Assembly: GCF_026420845.1 (NCBI RefSeq)
Contig: NZ_JAOWCB010000027.1
Span: forward strand, 1 to 64,000
DNA: 64,000 nt
Reading direction: 5' to 3'
DNA from: Streptomyces sp. PR69
GTDB lineage: Bacteria; Actinomycetota; Actinomycetes; Streptomycetales; Streptomycetaceae
In this document: positions 8,133-17,094 of the stretch, in pieces
How positions within the stretch are numbered: position 1 is the stretch's first letter
Layout: every line of letters starts with the position of its first letter
The notes under the pieces: model-generated
Database searches by the model: none
Seen by the model: the letters and a program-made list of their open reading frames with translations, nothing else
What the model was told of the DNA's origin: nothing
Made by a program: the position numbers and the translations under genes

Positions 8133-9239
8133 ATGGAGTCTCTGCGAACAGAATCACCAGTGTCTGCGGGCAGCACTTTCCTGGATTACGGAACCGCCGC
8201 CGTAGCAGACCTTCTCGACAGCGCGGGCATGGATGCCGGACAGGGCGCGGCGGTTCTCCGCAGGATGCTTTCGCCGTGGGGGCTGCGGCAGATCGGGCAG
8301 CGTCCCGACTGGAATTCCGATGTGTGCGCCGACGGCTCGCCGATTGAGTTCTCCGCGGCATTCTCGGATCGCTGTGCGCAGATCCGAGTGCTCGTCGAGG
8401 CGGTTCCGGACGAGCTGACCACTCTGGCCGCGCAGAAATCCGCGGTCGAGCTGACGCGGACGCTGATCGAAGAATTCGGCGCCGCCCGCCGCAGGCTGGC
8501 GGCGGTTTCGGATCTGTTTCTGCCGCACCAGGACCCGGCCGGCTTCGCCATGATGCATGCCGCCATCTTCACGCCGACGGGAGGTCCTGAGTTCAAGGTC
8601 TATCTCAACCCGAACGCCAACAGCCGTATGACCGGCCCCCAGAGGGTGCGCGAGGCGTTGGAGCGTCTGGGGTTCGGAAAGGCGTGGGACGCGGTCACCG
8701 ACTACGCCCGCCGGGGGTTCGACCTCGATCGAATCGTCTACTTCGGCCTTGACCTGAGCGACGGCCCCGAGTCGCGTGTGAAGGTCTATTTCCGGCACTA
8801 CGACATCGCCCCGGCAGACCTTGACGCCTGTATGGAGATTTCCGCTTCTCATGAGCCCGGGCTTCTGGAGAAGTTCTGCCATACGCTGACCGGCAGGGCC
8901 GGCGCGATAAGGGACCAACCCCTGGTCAGCAATCTGACCTTCACGGATGCCGGCGGCTGTGCCCCGGTGTCCGCCACGGTGTACGTGCCGCTGTGGCTGT
9001 ATGTGGACAGCGATGAGGAAGCACGGGACCGCATCAGTTCCGTCATGACCGACGTGGGTCTCCCCAGTGACCGCTATGTGTCGCTGTTGAACCAAATGGC
9101 TCGCCGACCGCTGTCGGACGGGCGGGGGATTCACACCTATGCCTCTGTACGTGTGCAGCAAGGCCGTCCCCGTATGACCACGTACTGGTCCTCTGAACTG
9201 TACGACCGGCATCCGCCTGCCCGCTATCAGAGAGGGTGA
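8133..9239 (+). CDS. DMATS-type aromatic (indole) prenyltransferase
   Basis: A soluble ABBA-fold prenyltransferase of 368 residues, expected to attach a dimethylallyl group to tryptophan or another indole. Its pattern fits the bacterial DMATS family (such as 5-, 6- and 7-DMATS of Streptomyces): an N-terminal 'DYG..AV..LL' segment, FKVYLNPNA and VKVYFRHYDIAP strands, a late ATVYVPLWLY strand, and a C-terminal YASVRVQ...TTYWSSELY segment with diphosphate-shielding tyrosines. The length is typical. GGGGGAGGAATTTG precedes ATG 8133, so the start is firm. It is translationally close to the following PLP enzyme (5-base gap). The site of prenylation cannot be read from sequence. Confidence 0.9.
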   Translation: MESLRTESPVSAGSTFLDYGTAAVADLLDSAGMDAGQGAAVLRRMLSPWGLRQIGQRPDWNSDVCADGSPIEFSAAFSDRCAQIRVLVEAVPDELTTLAAQKSAVELTRTLIEEFGAARRRLAAVSDLFLPHQDPAGFAMMHAAIFTPTGGPEFKVYLNPNANSRMTGPQRVREALERLGFGKAWDAVTDYARRGFDLDRIVYFGLDLSDGPESRVKVYFRHYDIAPADLDACMEISASHEPGLLEKFCHTLTGRAGAIRDQPLVSNLTFTDAGGCAPVSATVYVPLWLYVDSDEEARDRISSVMTDVGLPSDRYVSLLNQMARRPLSDGRGIHTYASVRVQQGRPRMTTYWSSELYDRHPPARYQRG

Positions 9240-9244
9240 TCGCC

Positions 9245-10504
9245 ATGTCACCACAGGCTGCGACCGGATCGCTCTTCGACGACTCGCAGATCCAGCCCGA
9301 ACTGCTGCGGCGTCGATCACATATCCGGTGGGGCACCTACCCCCCCGACGTCATCCCGCTGACGGCGGCGGAAGCGGACTTCCCCGCACCCCAGGCCGTC
9401 ACGGACGCCGTCATACAGTCCCTTGCCGACGGCTACTTCTTCTATTCTTCGCCTGACGGACTCATCGAACTCCGGGAAACCTTCTCGGAAGTGGCGAAGG
9501 CCCGCTACGGAATCAGTGCACCCCCTGAGTGCGTGGTGCCGGCCTCCGGCACGGCAGCGGCCCTCTGGGGAGTGGTGCACCTGCTCTGCCGGGAAGGCGA
9601 TGAATGCATACTGCTGGATCCGGTCGACCTGCTGTTCGGTCAGGCCATCGATTCCGCAGGGGGCCGACGGGTGTACTGCCCCATGGACAAGAGCACCGGA
9701 CAGCTCGATCCGGACCGACTCGCCTCGCTGATATCGCCGCGCACCGCTCTGATCTGTCTCTGCAATCCGCATAACCCACTAGGCACGGTCTTCACGGAGG
9801 AGACGCTCCGTGCGGTGGCCGAGATAGCCCGTGAACGAGATGTGCCGATCCTTTCCGACGAGGTCTGGAACGAGATCGTCTACCCTCCCGCGGCGCATAC
9901 CAGCATGGCAAGCCTGGACACCGCGGGAAGTCAGAGAATCCACACGGTGATCGGGGTCTCCAAGACGTTTGCCCTTCCCGGGCTGAGAATGGGGTTTGTG
10001 ATCGCCCCGAGTGCGCGTGAGGCGGTCGATCTCCAGCTCGCCTTCCAGCATCTCGGCGCCGCGCACAGCCTGACGCCCTTCGCTCAGGTCGGCGCCCTGG
10101 CCGCGCTGCGTCATGGATGGTCGTGGCGGGATGCCTTTCTGGAGCATCTGCAGGAGACGCGGGACTACTGTGTGGCTCGGCTCAATGCGATGCCCGGAAT
10201 ATCGTGCAGCTGTCCGGACGGCACGTTCGTTCTGTTCCCTGACATATCCGCCACCGGGCTGGGCAGCCAGGAGATGGCTGAGTTTCTCCTGGCAGAGGCA
10301 CGGATCGCAGTCGTGGCCGGCACGACCGAGTTTTTCGGCCCGGGTGCCGAAGGCAACGTCCGCATCAGCTATGCCACATCCCGGGGGATGATGAAAGAGG
10401 CGCTGGATCGTATGGAGAGGGCTGTCCAAGGCCTCCCGGCGTTCTCGGTTCGAAGCACCGAGAACGCCGGGACCCGCGTACCCGGACGTCTGCCGGCCGC
10501 CTGA
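9245..10504 (+). CDS. MalY/PatB-like fold-type I PLP aminotransferase or C-S/C-C lyase
   Basis: An enzyme of 419 residues with aminotransferase class I/II motifs: NPHNPLG (174-180), SDEVW (204-208), the Schiff-base lysine in GVSKTFALPGLRMGF (K240) and late VRISYAT. The pattern LTAAEADFPAP near residue 40 and the overall length point to the MalY/PatB branch, which includes cystathionine beta-lyases and aminotransferases. The preferred start is ATG 9245 with AGAGAGG upstream; GTG 9236 would overlap the prenyltransferase stop. Pairing with an indole prenyltransferase suggests action on tryptophan or prenyl-tryptophan, either transamination or side-chain cleavage. This is inferred by analogy with prenyltransferase-tryptophanase pairs. 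Confidence 0.87.
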   Translation: MSPQAATGSLFDDSQIQPELLRRRSHIRWGTYPPDVIPLTAAEADFPAPQAVTDAVIQSLADGYFFYSSPDGLIELRETFSEVAKARYGISAPPECVVPASGTAAALWGVVHLLCREGDECILLDPVDLLFGQAIDSAGGRRVYCPMDKSTGQLDPDRLASLISPRTALICLCNPHNPLGTVFTEETLRAVAEIARERDVPILSDEVWNEIVYPPAAHTSMASLDTAGSQRIHTVIGVSKTFALPGLRMGFVIAPSAREAVDLQLAFQHLGAAHSLTPFAQVGALAALRHGWSWRDAFLEHLQETRDYCVARLNAMPGISCSCPDGTFVLFPDISATGLGSQEMAEFLLAEARIAVVAGTTEFFGPGAEGNVRISYATSRGMMKEALDRMERAVQGLPAFSVRSTENAGTRVPGRLPAA

Positions 10505-10557
10505 CAGGGGAGCCGGCGCCTAGCTGACGTACCGGCGTACCGGCCGACGTCCGCGGA

Positions 10558-12108
10558 TCACCGCCGTCGCAGCCATGCTTTCAGCGAGTCCCACCACGAT
10601 GTACGCGCTGGGGGAACGGCCGCCGGTGGAGCTGCTGTCGGCTGAGCTGTCTGTTCTGCTGTCTGCTGGGCCGGAACAGAGGGCTCGTCCCCGGAGTCGC
10701 TGCCCTCGCCCGCGTCGGTGTCGGTGTCGGTGAGCTTCCCGAGCGGACACCCAGCCGCCGCGCCGGCGACGGCCGTACCGGCAGACGCGGCGGGCGCAGC
10801 GGCAGACGTGGCGGACTCGGGAGACGTCCCCGGCTCAGGCGGGGTGAACTTCACCGGCAGGCTGGTCAGATGGCGTGTCATCCAGCCGGACTTCCACTGC
10901 AACTCTTCATCGGGGACGGTCAGCTGCAGATCGGGCAGCCTCGTCAGCAGGGTGTCGATGCCGGTGTCGGCGATGGCCCGGCCGATCTCCTGGCCGGGGC
11001 ACTCCTGCGGGCCGCTGCTGAAGGCGAGATGGGAGCGGTTGCCGTGCAGGGGGACCGAGAGGTCGGGCCGGACGGACGGGTCATGGTTCCCGGCGCCCAG
11101 GCCGAGCAGCAGCATGTCTCCCGCCTTGATCTTCTGGCCGCCGACCTCGGTGTCCACGGCGGCCCAGCGACCGGGAATGGTCATCAGCGGCGGTTCGTCC
11201 CACAGCACCTGCTCCACCACGTCGGGCAGGGTCATCTGACCGCCGGCCAGCGACGCATGGCACCGCGGATCGGTCAGCACCATCCGCAGGGTGCTCTTGA
11301 GCAGGTTGACCGTGGTTTCGTTCGCCGCGATGAGAATGACCCGGAGGTGATTCCAGACCTCTTCATCGGTGAGTTTGGAGGGGTGCTCGATCAGCCAGGA
11401 CGTGGCGTCCTCGCCCGGCTCTTTCCGCTTGCGCCTGGTGAGCTGCTGGAGAGTCTCCACGATGTACTCATTGCTGGCCACCGATGTCTCGGTGCCCGCC
11501 ACCATGTCCCTGCTCGCTTCGACCAGCCGCGGCCCGTATGCATCGGGCATGCCCAGGAGCTGGGTCATGACGAGCATCGGCAGATGCTCCGCGAAGTCCG
11601 CGGCGAGGTCCGCTTCCCCCCGCTCGGCGAATTGGTCGATCAACTGGTGGGTGAACCGGGTGATATGGCGTCGGATTCCACGGCGGTTGAAGCGCTCCAG
11701 ACTCACATTGAGCGCCAGGCGCAGCCGGTGGCGCTCCTCGCCGTCCAGGAACAGACAGACCGGCTGCCAGGCGATCATCGGGAGCAGCGGGGAGCCCGGC
11801 GGGACCCTGCCTTCCTTGAACCAGCGCCAGGTGCGGGAGTCACGGCTGAACCGGGAGGGTGTGCCGACGACTTCCAGAATCTCCCGGTAGCCGAGGACGA
11901 GCCAGGCGGGCAGATCGCCGTCCAGCATGACGGGCGCGACCGGTCCGTGCCTGGCGCGCAGCCGTTCGTACAAGCCCATGGGATCCTCTGCCGCCTCAGG
12001 CCCGAAGAGCCGCGCCAGAGCGTCGGGGTCCCCGAATCGGACCGGGCACTGAGGAGGCCGCGGGGAGGCGGACGCGGCGGGGGACTGCTTGGGCGAAGAG
12101 GCGGTCAC
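10558..12108 (-). CDS. cvnE: Conservon cytochrome P450 without ExxR (CYP157-like)
   Basis: A P450-fold protein of 516 residues closing a conservon operon. The heme-cysteine segment is FSSGPQECPGQEIG (C370) and the I-helix shows AANETT (261-266). The K-helix that should carry ExxR reads EQVLW: E299 is kept but the arginine position is L302. The CYP157 family of Streptomyces is known for this loss. After about residue 410 there is an unusual 100-residue Ala/Pro/Thr-rich tail with a DTDTD run, ending in a basic amphipathic WWDSLKAWLRRR that may bind membrane. GTG 12108 overlaps the GTPase stop (GTGA). Redox activity is uncertain; a scaffold or sensor role with the GTPase is possible. Confidence 0.88.
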   Translation of the reverse strand: MTASSPKQSPAASASPRPPQCPVRFGDPDALARLFGPEAAEDPMGLYERLRARHGPVAPVMLDGDLPAWLVLGYREILEVVGTPSRFSRDSRTWRWFKEGRVPPGSPLLPMIAWQPVCLFLDGEERHRLRLALNVSLERFNRRGIRRHITRFTHQLIDQFAERGEADLAADFAEHLPMLVMTQLLGMPDAYGPRLVEASRDMVAGTETSVASNEYIVETLQQLTRRKRKEPGEDATSWLIEHPSKLTDEEVWNHLRVILIAANETTVNLLKSTLRMVLTDPRCHASLAGGQMTLPDVVEQVLWDEPPLMTIPGRWAAVDTEVGGQKIKAGDMLLLGLGAGNHDPSVRPDLSVPLHGNRSHLAFSSGPQECPGQEIGRAIADTGIDTLLTRLPDLQLTVPDEELQWKSGWMTRHLTSLPVKFTPPEPGTSPESATSAAAPAASAGTAVAGAAAGCPLGKLTDTDTDAGEGSDSGDEPSVPAQQTAEQTAQPTAAPPAAVPPARTSWWDSLKAWLRRR

Positions 12109-12728
12109 CGGGACTCCGGGGGTGTGGTGGTGAGGGTGTGCAGATAGCGCAGGAGCGACAGCAGGGCGTCGCGGCTGGAGCCGCGGTTGCGCGCATCGCA
12201 GTCGATCATGGGTACGGTGTCGGGGATGTCCATGGCCGCTCGGAGCTCGGCCATGGGATACGCGGGGGCGTCCGGGAACGCGTTGATGGCGATGACGAAG
12301 GGCACGCCGCGTTCCTCCAGCTGGCTCATGACGTCAAAGCTGTCTTCCAGCCGCCGGGTGTCGATCAGCACCACCGCGCCCAGAGCGCCTTCGAAGAGGC
12401 CGTTCCACAGGAACCAGAAGCGCTGCTGACCGGGCGTGCCGAACAGATAGAGCACCAGTTTGTCGCTGAGGGTGATCCGGCCGAAGTCCATCGCCACGGT
12501 CGTCTCGGTCTTGCGCTCGACTCCGGCGATGTCGTCCACATCGGCGCTGGCCTGCGTCATGGTCTCTTCGGTGGTCAGCGGACGGATCTCACTGACCGAG
12601 CCGACCAGGGTGGTTTTCCCGACCCCGAAGCCGCCGACGATCACCACTTTCACCGCTGTGGTGACAGAGGCTGGCAGGGTGTCCTCGCTGCGCGGGCCGA
12701 CGACGGGTTCAGAGATTCTGCAGTCCAT
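12105..12728 (-). CDS. cvnD: Conservon small GTPase
   Basis: A 207-residue Ras-like ATP/GTP-binding protein, the switch of the conservon complex that in Streptomyces acts at the membrane like an inverted G-protein system. Walker A is GGFGVGKTT (32-40). The switch II region reads FGTPGQQRFW, and a conserved threonine lies in TTEETMTQASAD. The fourth motif is AINAFPD instead of NKxD, usual for this family. It overlaps the cvnC gene by 20 bases and the P450 by 4, so all four small genes are tightly coupled. Confidence 0.92.
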   Translation of the reverse strand: MDCRISEPVVGPRSEDTLPASVTTAVKVVIVGGFGVGKTTLVGSVSEIRPLTTEETMTQASADVDDIAGVERKTETTVAMDFGRITLSDKLVLYLFGTPGQQRFWFLWNGLFEGALGAVVLIDTRRLEDSFDVMSQLEERGVPFVIAINAFPDAPAYPMAELRAAMDIPDTVPMIDCDARNRGSSRDALLSLLRYLHTLTTTPPESR

Positions 12729-13086
12729 GCATCACCGCCTCCAAAAGTTCGACATCGGGCAAAGACGCGGTCGGGATCGGCGCCCGCGCTTCGACATGGC
12801 CGCTCTCCAGCAGATCCACCAGCAGCACCGTGACCACGCTGACCGGCAGGTGGAGGTATGCGGAGATCTCCGCGACGGACAGCGGGTAGTCGCATATGTG
12901 GATGATGGCGGCATGCTCGGGCTGCATGCTCGAACCGGGAACGTCGTTCTTGGTCACGATCAGCGTGACCATGTCCAGAGGGCGGTGATCTTCGGCGGAC
13001 TGGCTTCGGCCGGATGTGATGACATAGAGCCGTTCGGGGCCGCCTTCTTCCCAGGGCCGGGGCTGCTCGTGTTTCGGATCGCTCAC
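12709..13086 (-). CDS. cvnC: Conservon DUF742 protein
   Basis: A 125-residue DUF742 protein with a winged-helix-like core. A Trp/Gly-rich N-terminus is followed by RPLDMVTLI, HAAIIHICDYPLSVAEISAYLHLPVSVVTVLL and a Leu-rich end. In characterised conservons (rar/cvn) this subunit bridges the histidine-kinase-like protein and the GTPase. Its start ATG 13086 overlaps the roadblock stop in ATGA. Confidence 0.92.
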   Translation of the reverse strand: MSDPKHEQPRPWEEGGPERLYVITSGRSQSAEDHRPLDMVTLIVTKNDVPGSSMQPEHAAIIHICDYPLSVAEISAYLHLPVSVVTVLLVDLLESGHVEARAPIPTASLPDVELLEAVMHGLQNL

Positions 13087-13493
13087 GGAACCCGCCGGTC
13101 GGCCCGCGGCGGGCTGGTGAGGTGCTGGCCGATCCGGGCGACCAGGTCCCGCATACGCTGTCCCATCAGCCCGGCGTCCACGTCGTCATCGGCGAGCACC
13201 GCCAGATACGCTCCGGCGCCGGCCGCCATCAGATAGAAGAAGCCACCGTTGATCTCGATGACGACGAGCTTCATCTTTCCGTCGCCGTGCGGGAATTCCG
13301 TGGCGATGGCCGTCGACAGGCTCTGCAGCCCGGCACAGGCGGCGGCGAGGCGGTCTGCGGCGTCCTCGTCCGTGCCGAACTGCGCCATGCACAACCCGTC
13401 GGAGGACAGCACCACGACATTACGGGTCTGCGGAACACTGGACGCCAGTTCCTCAAGCATCCAGTCCATATTGAGCCGCTGCTTTGTCACCAC
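13083..13493 (-). CDS. cvnB: Conservon roadblock/LC7 protein
   Basis: A 136-residue roadblock/LC7 protein, a predicted regulator of the CvnD GTPase. The pattern LEELASSVPQTRNVVVLSSDG, the AADRLAAACAGLQSL helix and the VVIEINGGFFYLMAAG beta-strand are typical. The start taken is GTG 13493; ATG 13469 (MDWMLEEL) is an alternative. It lies 39 bases after cvnA and overlaps cvnC. Confidence 0.92.
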   Translation of the reverse strand: MVTKQRLNMDWMLEELASSVPQTRNVVVLSSDGLCMAQFGTDEDAADRLAAACAGLQSLSTAIATEFPHGDGKMKLVVIEINGGFFYLMAAGAGAYLAVLADDDVDAGLMGQRMRDLVARIGQHLTSPPRADRRVP

Positions 13494-13532
13494 TTACTTA
13501 CTCATCCTTACTTCATGGGCCTCATGGCTCAG

Positions 13533-15026
13533 TTACTGCTCGGACTCTTCAGCGCTCAGGCCATGGCGACGGTGTGCTGGGGACTCAGCTTCGGGTTCGC
13601 CGGAAATGCCCTCCTGGAAGGCGGCCAGCCATAGTCCGGCCTGCGGGGGTGGGGCGGCTGACACCGGGGACGCGGAGTCAGAGGTGGGGACGGGAGGCTT
13701 GGGCCGCCGCAGGGGCGGGGTCACGGCGCGCGTGCGGCGCCTGCGCTGCGGAAGGCCGTTGACGCCGCGCGGAACGGGCGCCGACTCCTCCGCGATCATC
13801 GGCGCGGGGCGGCGTCCCGCGCTTGAGGGGTAGCGGGGCGGCGGCAGGCTGGCGGCCTTGGCCAGCGCTCCGCCGGGCACCGGGGTGGTGGTGAGCAGAT
13901 TCGGCGGCACGATCAGGACGACGCGTACGCCGCCGTACGCGGACACCCGGAGGGCCACCTTGAAGTTGTGCGTGTGGGACAGCCGGCCGACGACCGCCAG
14001 GCCAAGGCGGGGGGCCTCACCCAGGTCGTCGAGGTCCAGTCCGCTGGTGGCGTTCTGCGCCAGGGCCCGCTCGGCGCGCACCCGGGCTTCGTCGGTCAGG
14101 CCGAACCCGGCGTCCTCGATCTCGATGGCCACACCGGACTGGACCTCGGCCGCGGTCAGATGGACCCGTGTGTGCGGCGGCGAGTAGCGAGTGGCGTTGT
14201 CCAGCAGCTCGGACACGGCGTGGATCAGTGGTTCGACCCCGCGGCCGAGAATGCCGACCTCGGCCACGGAGTGCAGATCGACACGCTGGTAGTCGGTGAT
14301 CCGCGACATCGCGCCGCGCAGCACATTGAACAGCGGGATGGTCTTCTGCCACTGCCGGCCCGGCCGGGCTCCGCCCAGTACGGCGATGCTGTCCGCCAGC
14401 CGGCCGATCAGCGCGGTCCTGTGGTCCAGGTGCAGCAAATCGCCGAACACCTCGGGGTCCTGACCGTGCCGGTCCTCCATCTCCCGGATTTCCAGCGCCT
14501 GTTGGTGGACGATGGCCTGGACGCGCCGGGCGATGTTGACGAAGGCCCGCTGGGCGGAGTCACGCAGATCCGACTGGGCCTCGACGGCCTGCAGCACATA
14601 GCGCAGCACGGACATGCTCGCGTCGTGGAACCGGGGGCTGACGCGCGACACATAGTCGATGGTGCGCAGCACCTCTTCGGCCGGGGTGCCTTGCTGCAGC
14701 CGGCCCATGGCCTTGGGCAGCAGCTCCTCGGCCATCCGCACGGTCTCGGTCTCCTGCTCGGCCAGCTGCCGACGCAGGGCTTCCTCCCTTTCGGCGCTCT
14801 GCTTGCGCAGTTCGTCGATCGCATGTCCCCGGCGTGCCGCCTCCGCGGCTGCGACGGCCACCGCTGCCGTCGCGATGGCACCCACCCAGGCGACCTGGGC
14901 ACGGGCCGTCGGGGGCGTCAACAAGACGGCAGCGACCGTACAGACGGCCAGTAGTACGGGTGGCAGCAGCCACATGGGGGTGGAGGCGGACCCGGGCCTC
15001 CCGGGTGACGAACCAGCACGAACCAT
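13533..15026 (-). CDS. cvnA: Conservon membrane histidine-kinase-like protein
   Basis: The membrane sensor of the conservon. Two hydrophobic segments near the N-terminus (MWLLPPVLLAVCTVAAVLL and a following Ala/Val-rich helix) are followed by a coiled coil (ELRKQSAEREEALRRQLAEQ). A HATPase domain has an N-box (SELLDNATRYSPP) and a G1 box (EDAGFGLTDE). The C-terminal 120 residues are Pro/Arg-rich. A phospho-acceptor HisKA motif is not obvious. The start is uncertain: ATG 15026 has GAGG at good spacing, while in-frame ATGs at 15032 and 15095 lack a ribosome site. It heads the five-gene minus-strand operon. Confidence 0.9.
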   Translation of the reverse strand: MVRAGSSPGRPGSASTPMWLLPPVLLAVCTVAAVLLTPPTARAQVAWVGAIATAAVAVAAAEAARRGHAIDELRKQSAEREEALRRQLAEQETETVRMAEELLPKAMGRLQQGTPAEEVLRTIDYVSRVSPRFHDASMSVLRYVLQAVEAQSDLRDSAQRAFVNIARRVQAIVHQQALEIREMEDRHGQDPEVFGDLLHLDHRTALIGRLADSIAVLGGARPGRQWQKTIPLFNVLRGAMSRITDYQRVDLHSVAEVGILGRGVEPLIHAVSELLDNATRYSPPHTRVHLTAAEVQSGVAIEIEDAGFGLTDEARVRAERALAQNATSGLDLDDLGEAPRLGLAVVGRLSHTHNFKVALRVSAYGGVRVVLIVPPNLLTTTPVPGGALAKAASLPPPRYPSSAGRRPAPMIAEESAPVPRGVNGLPQRRRRTRAVTPPLRRPKPPVPTSDSASPVSAAPPPQAGLWLAAFQEGISGEPEAESPAHRRHGLSAEESEQ

Positions 15027-15520
15027 CTGCATCCTCAGAGCGCTCACGGACAGGGCGTCATACAGGGCATATACGGGTGCCGGGGAGGGTCGCATGATCA
15101 AGATCGCCGGCTGTCGACGACGGCCGGGCCACGCTTTGCCAGCGCTTGGCCGCGGCGCATGTCGCGTCGGCGTTCCGCGCGCATGGAGCCGGGTCCCAGG
15201 ACGCCCGGGCTCTCGTGCGATCGGCGGCACCACGACAGCCAGCAGCGACGTGCTGTAATCGTCGCAACTCGCTGCGCGACAGCGAGCATAGCGGGGTCGG
15301 AATGATTATGTGCTCCGAGTGCACACAACACATGAATGTACTCATGTGCGAAATTCGGAAGAATCGTTTGACCCTGGTCGGTCAGCGGAAAACCGAATTG
15401 AAGAATCTCTGCTGTGCTACTCCTGACCGCCTGAGTGCGCTTTCTGACCTCCTTTTGACCGGTCCCGCTTTATCGGTTTCCCTTCGGAGCGCCCCGGCGG
15501 AGGATGGCCGCCGTACGACG
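15027..15520. promoter_or_regulatory. Upstream region of the conservon operon
   Basis: About 490 noncoding bases between cvnA and the terminator of the LARTG protein gene. The part from about 15290 to 15420 is AT-rich and should hold the conservon promoter. It contains the inverted repeat CACATGA-N6-TCATGTG at 15329-15348. No gene is supported. Confidence 0.5.
15329..15348. promoter_or_regulatory. Inverted repeat CACATGA-N6-TCATGTG
   Basis: Perfect seven-base arms with a six-base spacer (ATGTAC), about 300 bases upstream of cvnA in an AT-rich patch. It is a candidate operator for the conservon; no protein can be assigned. Confidence 0.35.
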
Positions 15521-15553
15521 TAAGGCCCCGACCGTCCGCCGGTCGGGGCCTTA
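15521..15553 (-). terminator. Rho-independent terminator of the LARTG protein gene
   Basis: Perfect 13-base arms TAAGGCCCCGACC and GGTCGGGGCCTTA around a 7-base loop, 16 bases past the stop of the minus-strand surface-protein gene. Confidence 0.85.
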
Positions 15554-15568
15554 TGTGGCGATTTCGCG

Positions 15569-16873
15569 TCAGGAGCGTGCGCCGCCCCGCCGGCGTATGC
15601 CGACGAACGCGAGCGCTGCGCCGACGGCCAGCAGCGCCGCCGCGACTCCCCCGTACAGCGGCAGCGCCGAGGAGGAGCCGGTGCGGGCGAGGTTGCCCGT
15701 GGCCGCCGGAGCGGAGGTGTCCGCCTGGGCGCCCGCGGCGGAAACCGGCGCGGCCGCGGAGCCTGCGGCGCGGGCGCCCGCGGTCCCGGACGCGTCGGTG
15801 GCCGGGGCGGTGGCGTCCGTGGCATCCGTGGTGGCCGGGGCGGTGCGGGCGACGGCCGCGGACGGGCTCAGCGAGGAGGGCGCCTTGGCCGCAGGCCCCA
15901 CGGTGACCACGCCTTCGGCCTCGGCGAAGGCCGGGCCGCTCTCACCCTCCAGACTCACCGCGGCCATCAGCGTGACCTTGGTGTCAGCGGTCAGGCCGTT
16001 CGCGTCGAGCACCGTCAGGCGCAGCGGGAAGCTCTCCTGCTTCCCGCCGCCGAAGCCCTTGGGGACGCCGGGAAGCAGCCACTCGCCCTCGCCAACGGCC
16101 TTCAGCGGCTTCCAGCTTCCCTCGCGGTAGAGCTCGACCCCCAACTCCGGGCGCGGCCCGCCGCCTCCGGGCGACAGCAGGCGTACGCGGGTCTCCAGGG
16201 CCTTGTCGTAGCCGCCCTCACCGGGGGCCCGCAGATATACGTTGATGTGCCGCGCGGGCCCGCCGGGGCGGATGACCCCCTCGGGGCCGTTGCCCCACCA
16301 CACCTGAAGCGGCTTGGCGTCGACCGCCGGATCCGCCTTGAAGGCGACCGATCCGGTGCTGCCCACCGGCCCGTTCAGATCGGCGGCGGTCAGCTTCAGG
16401 CTGCCGTTGTTGGCGGGAAAGCCCTCGCCGAGACCGACGGTGACCTTCCAGCTGAGCTCCGACCCAGCCGGCACCGAGAACGCCTCGCCCGCGCCGCCGC
16501 CCTTGGGGAAGAAGGCCCCCTGAACACCCGTGCCCTCACCGAGAAGCCGCGAGGCGGTTTCGGGCGCGTTCACCGCGCTCACATCGAAGGCGACCTGATC
16601 GGGCCGGACGGGGCTGGCCCCATCGGACTCCCCGACCAGCCAGGGCCGGAAGTCCACTGCCTCGTCCGAGGAGTTCCTCACGGTGAACGAGAACGACGCC
16701 TTCGCCCCACCCCGCTCCAACGCCGCGTCCGGCGCCGGCGCACCAAGCTCGACACTGAGCGCCGCGAGCCCCGCCGGAGCGGCGGACGCGGCATAGGCGT
16801 GGACCGGAACGAGTGTGGCTCCAACGGCTGCTGCCGTGGTGACGGCGGCGGCTGCGACAAGACGAGCGGACAT
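15569..16873 (-). CDS. Secreted protein with LARTG sortase-like C-terminal signal
   Basis: A 434-residue exported protein. It has a signal peptide (MSARLVAAAAVTTAAAVGA..., cleavage near AYA-SAA), an extracellular body of probable beta-sandwich domains (SFSFTVRNSSDEAVDF, LSWKVTVGL, FPLRLTVLD), an Ala/Thr/Pro-rich linker of about 80 residues, then LARTGSSS, a hydrophobic helix (PLYGGVAAALLAVGAALAFVGI) and RRRGG. That tail is a sortase sorting signal of the LAxTG kind used by Streptomyces class E sortases. The start ATG 16873 follows GGGGGGAG. Its role on the cell surface is unknown. No sortase gene is nearby. Confidence 0.85.
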   Translation of the reverse strand: MSARLVAAAAVTTAAAVGATLVPVHAYAASAAPAGLAALSVELGAPAPDAALERGGAKASFSFTVRNSSDEAVDFRPWLVGESDGASPVRPDQVAFDVSAVNAPETASRLLGEGTGVQGAFFPKGGGAGEAFSVPAGSELSWKVTVGLGEGFPANNGSLKLTAADLNGPVGSTGSVAFKADPAVDAKPLQVWWGNGPEGVIRPGGPARHINVYLRAPGEGGYDKALETRVRLLSPGGGGPRPELGVELYREGSWKPLKAVGEGEWLLPGVPKGFGGGKQESFPLRLTVLDANGLTADTKVTLMAAVSLEGESGPAFAEAEGVVTVGPAAKAPSSLSPSAAVARTAPATTDATDATAPATDASGTAGARAAGSAAAPVSAAGAQADTSAPAATGNLARTGSSSALPLYGGVAAALLAVGAALAFVGIRRRGGARS

Positions 16874-17094
16874 GATGACTCCCCCCAAGGAATCGGCCGG
16901 GCGACCCGCTGAGCGCGATGGACGCTCGCCTACGGGCCGGATCAGATGAGAGCGGTGCACGCGAATGCGCGGTGCACGCGGCGTGTAATCGATCTTCACA
17001 CGCCCCGCGACCCCAGCTGATCTTGAAACCGTCACCGCGGCGTAACAGCGCCGCTAGGGCCCCGGGAGAGGCGGCCCCCGAGCCGTCTCTCTCG

